Assembly: GCA_033964015.1 (NCBI GenBank)
Contig: CM066924.1
Span: forward strand, 1,798,001 to 1,862,000
Length of the DNA: 64,000 nucleotides
Source: Scolanthus callimorphus
Taxonomy: Eukaryota; Cnidaria; Anthozoa; Actiniaria; Edwardsiidae
Reading direction: 5' to 3'
The notes beneath the pieces are model-generated. The model worked only from the letters and a program-made list of their open reading frames with translations, did no database searches and was not told where the DNA came from. The position numbers and the translations under genes were made by a program. Each line of letters opens with the position of its first letter. Positions within the stretch are counted from its first letter, which is position 1. Below, piece by piece: positions 52,940 through 63,474 of the stretch.

Positions 52940-53975
52940 TATTTAACTGTTGTAAGCGCTTAGAACAGAAATGCATATGCGCTATAGAAGTCCATATAGT
53001 ATTTTATTATTACCTACTTCCAACAATTTACTAGTACTTGCGTGGTAAAGCAATAACGACGACAGTTCGCTTTGGAGAAAACAGTTCATTCTTATAGATC
53101 TTTCAATGATATTTGAGCTAAGGAGGCACCATAGAACCCTCTGTCTTGTTAAAGAGGAAATCTGAGTATTGGAAAGAGAAGTCTTTTAAAGAGCTATCAT
53201 TCAATCCTATCTTATCATTTTATCCCATCTTACGATCTTCCTTTTCCACGTTTCCACTTTCTGTGGTTTTCGCATAGTCAGCAATGAATATTGCAAGGGC
53301 ATGGGTAGGAGCGGACACATCCCATAACTTAGCTTACCATGATGCGGTAATAGGTATGCAGTGAAAATAAAATACTATCCTGGTGTTGAATTGCTCAGTA
53401 GCTAGATACCTATGGGTGAGAGTACGCCCGCCACCAGACCATATAAGGACGCCCCTTGTACCGTTAGTGAACAATCAACTAATTAATCATGCACCGCCAA
53501 CGTATTTATAGGTCTGAAGAGTGTGTTACAGATCCATGTGGGACAAGTTGTTGGTTTTCTCACGATAATACAGAAATGTTTTTCACATTACCCGATTTTC
53601 ACAGTTAAGCATGTTTTGTTTTCACTCATAATTCATAATCATAATCCAATAGTAGGCATTAATCTTAATGACAAGGGAATGAGTTTCTTTTTAAGTTGTC
53701 CGTTTGCGCATGCGCAAACACGTCATGTCGTCCGATTCTGTTTTCCATGAACAGACGACCATTAATCCAATGGTGTTATACCCAGAGTGTAATATATTGA
53801 ACTCAGTAATCTATGGTATAATTTGGATGAGCTCGGGTCACGATGGGGTGGAACCCGAGATAAATGTGTCGTTTTTGTCAATGCCTTACCCGTGCGGTGA
53901 CGCGGGCTACCTGTGTAGCTATTTCCGAGCTCATGGGGACCAAAACCAAGATGGCGGCCTACTCGGACAGCGTTG

Positions 53976-54194
53976 CAACCTCGTCCCCAGGGTCTTCTCG
54001 GTCGTTTTTCAAAATGGCGGTTAGCTCGGGAGAAGACCCTGGGGGAGGCTGAGTCACATGACCGTTTCAAAACAAAGGACAACCTCGTTCCAGCGTCCTC
54101 AAACAGTGGTCATGTGACTCAGCCTCCCCCAGGGTCTTGTGCTCGACCAACCGCCATCTTGAAAATTACCCACAAGACCCTGGGGACGAGGTTG
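53976..54194. mobile_element. 219-bp MITE with 9-bp target duplication, filled site
   Basis: Tips CAACCTCGTCCCCAGGGTCT and AGACCCTGGGGACGAGGTTG are perfect inverses. Target ACAGCGTTG at 53,967-53,975 and 54,195-54,203. Copy 2 has the empty site GGACAGCGTGCTCTCC at about 59,992. The inner half repeats the motif (GAAGACCCTGGGGGAGGCTG and inverse). MULE-like by target length. Confidence 0.9.
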
Positions 54195-54525
54195 ACAGCG
54201 TTGCTCTCCAAATCTGCAAGTTTTGACGAACTTTTTGGCAATTTAGGGTACGAAATAAGCTAGAAAAACGTCATGAATTCCAAATATGGTAAGTAGAAAC
54301 TTCCATATAAGGTAATTTTAGAAAAAGGCACATTTCAACGGGAACTACTATTCCCAGCAAGCGTTTGACATGATTGGAGGCTGAGTTGAAGAGTCCAAAA
54401 CACCGGCTCGCTTTTTCCAAGAAATAACTTTTAATCTAATATCGGGTGATTTGTAAAATTGTCGGTAGCCAGTAAACATGTTTTTTTGTCTTTAACATGT
54501 ATTTTTTATCCCGAAGTTTGCCATG

Positions 54526-54715
54526 TAGGCACAGACAGATTCTGCTCAAAAATTGCCCAAAAGTTGCCCCCAGAACCCTCAAAAGTTGCTCAAATTCTGA
54601 AAAAGTTGCTCACATAATCAAACAAGTTGCTCCCCCAAAAAGAGCATTGAAAAAGTTGCTCACTGAAATTGAAAAAGTTGCTCAAAAGTTGCCGAGCAGA
54701 ATCTGTCTGTGCCTA
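54526..54715. mobile_element. 190-bp MITE with repeated GTTGCTC motifs, copy 1
   Basis: TAGGCACAGACAGATTCTGC / TC at the left, GAGCAGAATCTGTCTGTGCC / TA at the right, perfectly inverted. The interior repeats AAAAGTTGCTC or AAAAGTTGCCC about nine times at 11-36-bp intervals. The resulting lysine-rich ORF is not a gene. Confidence 0.85.
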
Positions 54716-55188
54716 TTGCCATGCCCATTTTGTCGTCAATCAGTAAACCCAGAAAGCGAGTTGAAACGTCTAACAAACATGCATTGCTTTAGTACCAAGC
54801 TGCGGAATATTCGGAGAATGAAAAATGAAAAGATTTTGAAATAATGTTGTTAACCACTGTAAGTTGCTCTTCTTTACTTGAGCAAGAAATGAAATATTAA
54901 GAAAACCTTGGTAAAGCAGGCGAGAGTTCATTATTGACCAAGTAATATGGTCATAAACTCGCCACGAATGATTCACACCATGGTTCGCCATTACATGTTT
55001 CAACTAAATTATATGTTTCTGGTTAACCCCATCCCGCCACCCAAACACTGAACGTAGAGCATAAAACGGTCGTCGGGCTTGGCTACTGCGCTTGGTAGGC
55101 TGCAAGTAATTGAACAAAATATCTATAGCATAATCACATTGTTGGCAATGTTAGAAATAAATTCCGGCTCATTTCCCAGCTTTATGCA

Positions 55189-55380
55189 AGGGCTCGCAGG
55201 GGAGGCTCTGGGGACATCCATTTGAGGCCGTCGCTGATTGGTTGATTTTGAGCGTTGGAGCATGCGCTGAAAGGTCTTCCTCTCTGCGGCTCTGTATTAA
55301 ATCTCGTGCATGCATCATTGAGGCTGTCACCAGAGCCTCCCCCGCGAGGCTACGAGCCGGGGAGCTCTGGGTTCGAGAAT
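55189..55380. mobile_element. Left-truncated MULE-like MITE
   Basis: GGGCTCGCAGGGGAGGCTCT ... GAGCTCTGGGTTCGAGAATG. The left tip is missing but body and right tip match 43,142-43,354. The same truncation is shared by copy 2 (61,197), so it predates the block D duplication. Confidence 0.8.
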
Positions 55381-56420
55381 GGGGCACACAAAGCACAACC
55401 GGTTTGGCTAGTTTCAAAGGATTCCTGGGGCTTTTGGCCGATGCGCTTTATATTAGTATGCGAGTGAGATAATAGTGGCTTTATCATACTCTCTGTTGAT
55501 ATTCAAATAGGGCTTCACTATCTTGCCCCGAGACAAAAATTTTCGGTTACGGCCCGGCCTTGGTCAACGAATTTCTGTGAAAGCGCCATACCATGGACAA
55601 ATTGACCCGTTATATACCACCATCCTGGGCCAAGAGCTTGAAAAATATTCCTCTCATTACATAGAGGTAAGGCAAAGTAAGCCAATTTTATCCCTGTGGC
55701 ATAGAAAACCTTATTTTTTGTTTTTCTATGTACCACTCGAAGCAGACATTGTTGATTCGGTTTTTTCGCTATGTTAATATCCGTATACGATTGTTTTGAC
55801 TAACTTTGCGCTGGTTTTGAAGAAACCGCCCTTCAATCAAAACAAGTCAATGAACCTCTAGACTCACAAATATACCTGGATGTAACTATATTGTCCCGCA
55901 GTAAACTTGCATTGGCCACCAGACTAATTTTCAAGTTTCCTACAAGACAGTTTATGTCCTTAGATATATTATTGCAGCTACGCGGGAGCGGAGACTTTAT
56001 GTCCTATTTCCTTTCTCTTCATTTGAATTTTAAATTTTGGAAACAGAATTAAAGTTCTAAGAAAAGTAGACTGGTAAAAACAGAATATGTAGCAATCTTT
56101 ACTCGGTTAGCCGCAGCTCGACGGGCACGCCTGTAAATCGGTCTTAAACTTCTAATTTGATAAATATATTGCAGTAAATTTAGAGCGGTCTTTTTGATCA
56201 CAGCTCGGCGACCTCACAGATGAAGTTTTGTTTCATGCGTTTGGCCTCCCTTTAGCTTGTTTTTTTTTTTAGCTTTCCAAAACATGTTTACACACATAAA
56301 ATACATGAATACAACTGCATTTTTTTGCAAGGAATACAGGATGATAGTACTAGGTATTAGTAATGTCCTGAGCTGATAAACACTAGATTAGAGATGTTTT
56401 TAGAATAAGGCAATCCACAT

Positions 56421-57844
56421 GTCGTCCAGTCTCTGTGAGTTGACCCAGAGCATATTGTCTGGAAGCAGCGAGGTGGTACTCACTACCGTCACATGCGAGT
56501 TTTGCGACATATTTTTCTTTACTTATAACGTTTTGCATTTGGCTATTTTGTACTATCGTTTATAGAGAAATATGTCGAATTATCTACTTTTCGACTGGAT
56601 TTGATAAATATTTCTGATAATATGAGCAATTTTATCTCCTTACCGGGTGGGGCCTGGTAACTAGTCAGACGCAAGATTCCTTTCTTTTGCAAAAAAATCC
56701 ACTTGCACTCTCTCAATATCAAAAATTCGAACGGTACATAACAGTTGGAAAAAATCACCAGTCACAAACAACGTTTATAATATATACCTTTCTTTTAGAA
56801 ATGCCATTTTCAAGTGTTTCAGATAACACCCGACCCTGTAGGTTCAAATCTAGTGAGCCTTTGACAGTTTAGTTTGTTGCGTAGTCAATCACAATCGTGT
56901 GAGCCAATCGGATCCTAGTTCAGTGCACTCCTTTGGCTTGTTTTTCGAGACATGTCGCAACAGACATGTCGCACTAGGCGAAACTAGGAAAAGATCTGAT
57001 TGGCTCACGATTTTTGATGACTACGCTTGATTTTCTTGACCAAAAAAATGGTCTTCGAATCGCTCTTGGCCTCTTTCTTCAAACTTATAGTCTGACCTCA
57101 TTGGCGTTGGTATTGCGAAAAGTTATCTTGCATGTCTGGGTAGATTCTTCAACTCAAAAAATGGAGGGCCGCCATTTCGTTGCCATGGAAGCGTCAATTT
57201 AAACAAAACATGTAAACACATATAACGATCAATTGCATGTTTCTTGCAAAGTGGCTTGCTTTTCTGTGTATGTATAGCACGTGAGATACAGGCCATACCA
57301 GACCGAAGAGTCAACTAAAAACTGCTATAAGCCACCTAAAAGTGCAAATTTTTAGTCTTTTTTTTATTAATAACACGCAAAGGCAGTGGTTCAAAATACC
57401 TATTTTTTTTTTGCAAAATATAGACAACGCTTCAAATCTACTAAGATACCTATTGTCTTGAAAGAACTCCCGTTGATTTGCGATAAATGTGAAAGTAATC
57501 GCGCGCTAAAATATAACATTGTGAGTTTTAAATCTCGTGTGTTATAGCCGAAATCTACCTCATCGGTGCGAATGAAATCTCAGATGTATATATTTAAATA
57601 GTTTGAGCAAGAAACCTTGATTTTTTTTAAATGTAAACGAAGAAATTGGAAACAAACTTCGGTAGCAGTCACATTTGCTGTCGTTTGTTTAGATATGCAA
57701 ATTTTATGAGGTGGGGGACACAACTTTCAGTAAACTTCACGCCATTCCTAAGCCCTCTTAAAATAGGCTATAAGTCCGGGAAATAGACCAAATGACTGCA
57801 ATTTTACTAGACCACACATCTGTAGTTTCTCAGTGCAATAAGGA
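56421..57844. other. Spacer between copy 1 and copy 2
   Basis: Unique AT-rich sequence with one palindromic MITE (56,880-57,027). No gene recognised. T-runs and A-runs near 57,355-57,410. Confidence 0.5.
56880..57027. mobile_element. 148-bp palindromic MITE
   Basis: GTAGTCAATCACAATCGTG / GAGCCAATCGGATC versus the inverse GATCTGATTGGCTCACGAT / TGACTACG. The inner CCTAGTTCAGTGCAC and GACATGTCGC repeats resemble 35,205-35,451. Confidence 0.7.
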
Positions 57845-58127
57845 AGCCTAGTAAGAAACAAAAAAATTCACTTTGCAATTTCCATCTGCTCACTAACACA
57901 CAAAAATACTTCAATGTGCAATTCCAGAAATGAGCCACCCCCATAGAGGGAATTTTACCATGGACCCATAACCACCCCCTGGAATTTCCAGTGAAAGATA
58001 GAGTGATTGTATGCATACCTGCCAACCCTGAAAGCTCCAAAACCTGGAGATTGTGTTTAAAATGCAACAACTGTATGAGAAAATCCCAAGAAACTTACAC
58101 GGGAGACAATATAAAATGACAGTAAGA

Positions 58128-58436
58128 CCCCGTTCACACAAGACCGGTACACAACCGGACCGGTACAATTCTGGTACAGTACCGCCTGTTCATACGGTAC
58201 CGGTACAATTCTGGTACGGTACCGCCTGTTCATACGGTACCGGTACAATTCTGGTACGGTACCGCCTGTTCATACGGTACCGGTACAATTCTGGCACGTT
58301 TTGAAACAGTGTTCACACGGGACCGTGCACGCCTAGCCGTGCCAAAATCTGGTACCGCAGGTCCCGTGTAAACGCACGACGGTACCGTACCAGAATTGTA
58401 CCGGTCTAGTTTGTATCGGCCTAGTGTGAACGGGGT
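58128..58436. mobile_element. MITE with four 40-bp GGTACCGGTAC units, copy 2
   Basis: Same tips and units as 46,369-46,721 with one 40-bp unit less, so the array changed by one repeat after the duplication (or differs by slippage). Confidence 0.85.
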
Positions 58437-59011
58437 TTAAACTTTTTTCCCGCGAGACCAAGGGTAAAAACCTGGAGACGCCTGCGAAAATGAGAGTTGG
58501 CAGGTATGTGAATGAAGGTGTATTGATTGACCCTGGAATGTGCAATCCATCTTTGGTTGAGTTATGGTACTTTTCTGGGATTCTTGGGTTTCAATCACAT
58601 GATTTTTGGCGACTTTTAATTTAATTTTCGGTGTCAAAAAGGAGATCATGGATGCCCAAAAGCTGTTAGTCTACTTCTTCTTCTTTCCTTCTGGACCCAC
58701 CTCCTTCAATTCTAGTCTAGTTCTAGTTCAGTCTTTTATTTTAAACGACGTTCACCACTTAAGATATTGAACAGTATAAAACAGTTTATACGTTTCAGTT
58801 TTTCTTCTTACCATTAGTAAGTAATATAAGCTTAAAAACTACGTGACACACAGAACAATTCAGAGTGGAACTGAAGCAGAAGAATCGATCCATGCAAAAA
58901 CAATTATGTTTAAACAATTTAAGCCAACAATCAATAATACATCAACATTCGCTAATTTCTTGGTACATTAGAAGTGGAAATAAAGTATTTAAGAGCAGGT
59001 TTTAATAATAC

Positions 59012-59068
59012 CTGAGCTTGAATGTGGACATTTTCGAACGCCAACCGGCTTCGCGCCTCTTCCGCCAT
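59012..59068 (-). CDS. FOCAD: Duplicate FOCAD exon 1
   Basis: All 57 nt are identical to exon 1 at 47,298-47,354, including ATG, frame and the CAG|GTATTATT donor. About 370 bp of 5' flank is also duplicated. It lies upstream of, and in the same orientation as, the rest of FOCAD. A transcript starting here could splice to exon 2 at 45,838 and give the same protein. It may equally be unused. Confidence 0.8.
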
Positions 59069-60286
59069 GTTGTTTGAAGAATTACACAGGGAGCCTGAAC
59101 CAGACGCTTCGCTTCTCTCGGGAAGTTTCGGGTGTCGCCGGAAGTCGCTGTTCTGCTGTCAGACTTCAATTCAATACAAAGAGTGAGCCCCCTCCCCCCT
59201 CCCAATACTTTAATAGCCTTTCACAGGTCAACTCGGTGGTAAGGCATTTTGTTATTTGTGATAAAATGATGGAAATAATTTTGAACTGCTTTTGACTTGT
59301 GAGTCGTGCAAATTCAGCATTTTTACGAATTGACTTGAGAAAAAAAAATGGGACCATACTTCCAGACAAAGAGCTGAAGCGTCGTATGGCGACCGTACGG
59401 TTCTACGCCCACGCCAGAGATTTCGGCCCTGACAGTCGCTATCCTGGTGTTGAATTGCTCAGTAGCTAGATACCTATGGGTGAGAGTACGCCCGGCCACC
59501 AGACCATATAAGGACGCCCCTTGTACCGTTAGTGAACAATCAACTAATTTATCATGCACCGCCAACGTATTTATAGGTCTGAAGAGTGTGTTACAGATCC
59601 ATGTGGGACAAGTTGTTGGTTTTCTCACGATAATACAGAAATGTTTTTCACAGTTACCCGATTTTCACATTTTAGCATGTTTTGTTTTCACTCACATAAT
59701 TCAAATCATAATAGTAGGCATTAATGACAAGGGAATGAGTTTCTTTTTAAGTTGTCCGTTTGCGCATGCGCACACACGTCATGTCGTCTGATTCTGTTTT
59801 CCGTGAACAGACGACCATTAATCCAATGGTGTTATACCCAGAGTGTAATATTGAAGAGCTCGGGTCACGATGGAGTGGAACCCGAGATAAATGTGTCGTT
59901 TTTGTCAATGCTAACCCGTGCGTGACGCGGGCTACCTGTGTAGCTATTTCCGAGCTCATGGGGACCAAAACCAATATGGCGGCCTACTCGGACAGCGTGC
60001 TCTCCAAAATCTGTAAGTTTTGACGAACTTTTTGGCAATTTAGGGTACGAAATAAGCTAGGAAAGCTTCTGGAATTCCAAATATGGTAAGTAGAAACGTC
60101 CATATAAGGTAATTTTAGAAAAAGGCACATTTCAACGGGAACTACTATTCCCAGCAAGCGTTTGACATGATTGTAGGCTGAGTTGAAGAGTCCAAAACAC
60201 CGGCTCGCTTTTTCCAAGAAGAAACTTTTAATCTAATAACGGCTGATTTGTAAAATTGTCGGTAGCCAGTAAACATTTTTTTGTCT

Positions 60287-60520
60287 TTAAAGAGCCCTTG
60301 TCAGCCACTCCTTTGTTATTGTTTTCAGTCGATATCAGACAACGAATTACGTGTAGAAATCTTGAAATAGCCTTCTAAAAACAAAGTTTTATTATTCATT
60401 TATTGAATTCAATCGCAAATATTGCACTACATTCCCTAAATCAGCCGATGGAAATGGATGTTTTCTCTGTCTCGGTATGATACTAGGCTGACAAAATGGA
60501 GGCTGACAGAGGCCCTTTAA
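60287..60520. mobile_element. TTAA MITE, filled site in copy 2
   Basis: TTAA at 60,287-60,290 and 60,517-60,520. Tips AAAGAGCCCTTGTCAGCC and (inverse) AAAGGGCCTCTGTCAGCC. Copy 1 reads GTCTTTAACATGTATTTTTT without it (54,488-54,507). A single TTAA in the empty site and two in the filled site is the piggyBac signature. Relative at 30,566. Confidence 0.88.
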
Positions 60521-60550
60521 TATGTATTCTTTTATCCAAAGTTTGCCATG

Positions 60551-60737
60551 TAGGCACAAACAGATTCTGCTCAAAAATTGCCCAAACGTTGCCCCAAAAA
60601 CCCTCAAAAGTTGGTCAAATTCTGAAAAAATTGCTCACATAAGCAAACAAGTTGCTCCCCCAAAAAGAGCATTGAAAAAGTTGCTCAAAATTGAAAAAGT
60701 TGCTCAAAAGTTGCCGAGCAACTTCTGTCTGTGCCTA
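60551..60737. mobile_element. MITE with repeated GTTGCTC motifs, copy 2
   Basis: Counterpart of 54,526-54,715. The right tip is altered (GAGCAACTTCTGTCTGTGCC), apparently by spread of the internal GTTGCTC motif into the tip. Confidence 0.8.
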
Positions 60738-61196
60738 TTGCCTTGCCCATTTTGTCGTCAATCAGTAAACCCGAAAGCGAGTTGAAACGTCTAACAAACA
60801 TGCATTGCTTTAGTACCAAGCTGCGGATTATTCGGAGAATGAAAAATTGAAAAGATTTTGAAATAATGTTGTTAACCACTGTAAGTTGCTCTACTTTATT
60901 TGAGCAAGAAATGAAATATTATAAAAGAAAACCTTGGTAAAGCAGGCGAGAGTTTATTATTGACCAAATAATATGGTCATAAACTCGCCACGAATATTTC
61001 ACAGGATGGTTCGCCGTTACATGTTTCAACTAAGTTATATGTTTCTGGTTAACCCCATCCCGCCACCCAAACACTGAACGTAGAGCATAAACGGTCGTCG
61101 GGCTTGGCTACTGCGCTTGGTAGGCTGCAAGTAATTGAACAAAATATCTATAGCATAATCACATTGTTGGCAATGTTAGAAATGCTTCATGCAAGG

Positions 61197-61600
61197 GCTC
61201 GCAGGGGAGGCTCTGGGGACATCCATTTGAGGCCGTCGCTGATTGATTGATTTTGAGCGTTGGAGCATGCGCTGAAAGGTCTTGCTCTCAGCGGCTCTGT
61301 ATTAAATCTCGCGCATGCGTCAGTGGCTGTCGTCACCAGCAGAGCCTCGCCCGCGTATTCTCGAACCCAGAGCTTAATCTCGCTTTACAAAAGCTGATGA
61401 GCTTTTGGCTTTATAAAAGTCTGTCAAAAATAACACTGGCATTCGTTTCCTAGTCGTCTGTTTAACCTATGCCTTCGTGAACGCTCTAAAAGTAATTATG
61501 AGGCATAAAACCACAATTTTCTTTTGAGCATGCGTCGGTGGCTGTCACCAGAGCCTTCCCCCCGCGAAGAGACGAGCCGGGGAGCTCTGGGTTCGAGAAT
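61197..61600. mobile_element. Two MULE-like MITEs, nested or recombined
   Basis: It starts as the truncated copy of 55,189, then at 61,355 a new tip TATTCTCGAACCCAGAGCTT begins the long variant (CTCGCTTTACAAAAGC, ACTGGCATTCGTTTCCTAG), ending GGAGCTCTGGGTTCGAGAATG. Copy 1 has only the first, so the second arrived later or the block recombined with another copy. Confidence 0.7.
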
Positions 61601-62009
61601 GGGGAACACAAAGCATAACCGGTTTGGCCAGTTTCCAAGGATTCCGGGCGCTTAGCGATGCGCTTAGTATATTAGTATGCGAGTGAGATAATAGTGGCTT
61701 TATTATACTCTCTGTTGTTGATATTCAAATGATGCTTCACTATCTTGCCCCGAGACAATAATTCCCGTAACCGGTCCCGGTTACGCCTTTGGTAAACGCA
61801 TTTCTGTAAAAGCGCCATGGACAAATTGACCCGTTATGTACCACCATCCTGGGCCAAGGGCTTGAAAAATATTCCTTCTCATTACATAGAGGTAAGCAAA
61901 GTTAGCCAATTTGATCTCCTGTTGCAAGGAAAGCCCTATCTTTATTTTTCTATGAACTTGAAACAGATATGTTTGATAGACAAGACGGTTGACGTATTAA
62001 TACCGCTGT

Positions 62010-62245
62010 ATGAATGCATTGCTACGCGACCTCAAAATTCACTGTAACGATGGGCGATTGGCGATTTTTAGCTGTCAATCAAACCAAAACGTTAGATTCA
62101 GCTACTCATTCGGTGATCCTTTGGCTTTCTGTCCTAGAATTTCTAACTTTCTGACTCAAGAAAATTGACATTACAATTTCTTTGCTGAGAATCGCAAATC
62201 GCAACCGTGAATTTTGAGGTCGCGTAGCAATGCATACAGTGGTCT
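62010..62245. mobile_element. Palindromic MITE, GCATTGCTACGCGACCTC tips
   Basis: ATGCATTGCTACGCGACCTC / AAAATTCAC is inverted at the right end (GAATTTTGAGGTCGCGTAGC). The inner arms GGCGATTTTTAGC and CGAATCGCAAATCG are weaker. It sits inside block D copy 2 and is absent from copy 1. Confidence 0.75.
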
Positions 62246-62784
62246 AGTGGTAATACGATTGTAATGATCGCTGTGAACTTTGCGTCATCAACACACGTAC
62301 TCAATGAACCTCAGCTGTAAGCTCACACATACGATGAAGTACAAAAATACTGTCCAAGAAAGTCGAACTTCTATAAATTTGATAAAAATATATTGAATTT
62401 GAACACAATTCAACCTCGTAGATGAAGTTTTGTTTCACGTGTTTGGCCTCATGCACTTTTAATAGCTTGTTGGTAATTTTTTTAGCTATTCCAAAGCATA
62501 TACACAGATATACATGACTACAAACTGAATTTTCAGCGAGAGACAGGCTGAACTGATATGTAAACGCTCTAATTAGAGATGTCAACCCACACGGTAATGA
62601 GCACTTTAGTGGATTAGTACTTAAAATAGTGACCATTCTCATTTTAGAATACGTATTTATGCCTTTGTTTTCGCATAAAAAGTTTGAATAGAAAAAAAAA
62701 AGTTTACGGTTGGCTAATTTTTTTGAGGCTTTTAGCGAACACCAAGCCTAAAAAAATGGCAACGATACAATTTTTTTTTTTGGC

Positions 62785-63062
62785 TACCGTATGCATTGCA
62801 ATGCGACCTCAAAATTCGCTGTAGCGGCGGATTGGTGATTTTACGCAAGAAATTGTAACGTTTATTTTCTTGAACCAAAAAGATAAATCTTCGAGGCAAG
62901 GAAGCCCAGGGGATAGCTTTGAACCATTTTGGTTGATTTGGCAATCAATTTTGACCTGACTAAATCCAGCGTTTTGGTTTGATTATATATAACGCCGGCT
63001 AAAAATCGCCAATCGACCATCGCAACATTGAATTTTGAAGTCGCGTAGCAATGCATACAGTG
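62785..63062. mobile_element. Second palindromic MITE of the same family
   Basis: GTATGCATTGCAATGCGACC / TCAAAATTCGCTGTAG left, inverse GAATTTTGAAGTCGCGTAGC / AATGCATAC right; inner arms GATTGGTGATTTT and AAAAATCGCCAATCG. The sequence 63,065-63,470 shows no feature. Confidence 0.75.
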
Positions 63063-63474
63063 GTAAGAATTCGAATCAAGATTTGCTTCTTTTTTTTCTA
63101 GTAGGCAATCAATGCAATGGAAGGACTAACTCTTCAATGAAAGTAATCCTACTTCTCTACTTTAATTAGTGTGCATCACATCAGTGAGCAGTATAAATTT
63201 TTTACTAAAATCTGTTATAGCTAATTGATCTGACGGTTTACTCGCGGTTTACTCCAAGTTCTCTCGTATCGATTCAATAGTGTGAATCAATCCTGTCCAT
63301 CAACTTCGATTCATTGCTTTATATATAGCACATTTCGTTATGCACTACCGCCATCATCGTACGCTTCCCACTGCATTTTGGACCTTTTTATCGCGTTTCG
63401 CTATCTCGCCTTTCAATTGGACCATTTTCCCCTTTCGCCTTATCTCGCCTTTTTTATTTCGCCCTTTTTTATTT

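Larger units (their letters stand above)
47723..53374. other. 5.65-kb segment absent from the second copy
   Basis: Copy 2 joins GACAGTCGCTAT directly to CCTGGTGTTGAATTGC at 59,442. Here these are separated by 5.65 kb bordered by CTAT on both sides. It holds the short arrays and ORFs listed below plus A-runs at 49,433-49,459, 50,193-50,210 and 52,220-52,243. I see no long ORF, LTR pair or recognisable transposase. From 50,520 to 51,219 and 51,720 to 52,590 nothing specific is seen. Confidence 0.85.
53375..56420. repeat. Duplicated block D, copy 1
   Basis: Matches 59,438 to about 62,640: CTATCCTGGTGTTGAATTGC at the left, and fading similarity (GATGAAGTTTTGTTTCA, TTTGGCCTC) at the right. Copy-specific insertions are listed separately. 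No convincing gene; a recurring fragment CCATGGACAAATTGACCCGT...CATTACATAGAGGTAAG (55,591-55,672) looks exon-like with a donor but no partner was found. Confidence 0.9.
57845..59442. repeat. Duplicated block C, copy 2
   Basis: Second copy of 46,087-47,722. The left breakpoint is inside FOCAD intron 1, about 250 bp from exon 2, so exon 2 is not included. Fused directly to block D copy 2. Confidence 0.95.
59438..62640. repeat. Duplicated block D, copy 2
   Basis: Second copy of 53,375-56,420, joined to block C by the overlap CTAT. It lacks the 219-bp MITE, has an additional TTAA MITE and an additional nested MULE-like MITE, and has accepted a palindrome at 62,010. Confidence 0.9.

Noticed and set aside
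47723..53374. LTR retrotransposon flanked by CTAT
   Set aside because: No terminal direct repeats and no gag/pol ORFs were found, so only presence/absence is claimed.
54497..54844. Lysine-rich 115-aa ORF
   Set aside because: It is produced by the repeated AAAAGTTGCTC motif of a MITE; the copy at 60,522 is frame-altered.
56820..56870. tRNA-like B box GGTTCAAATCT
   Set aside because: No matching D-arm upstream and no cloverleaf could be drawn.
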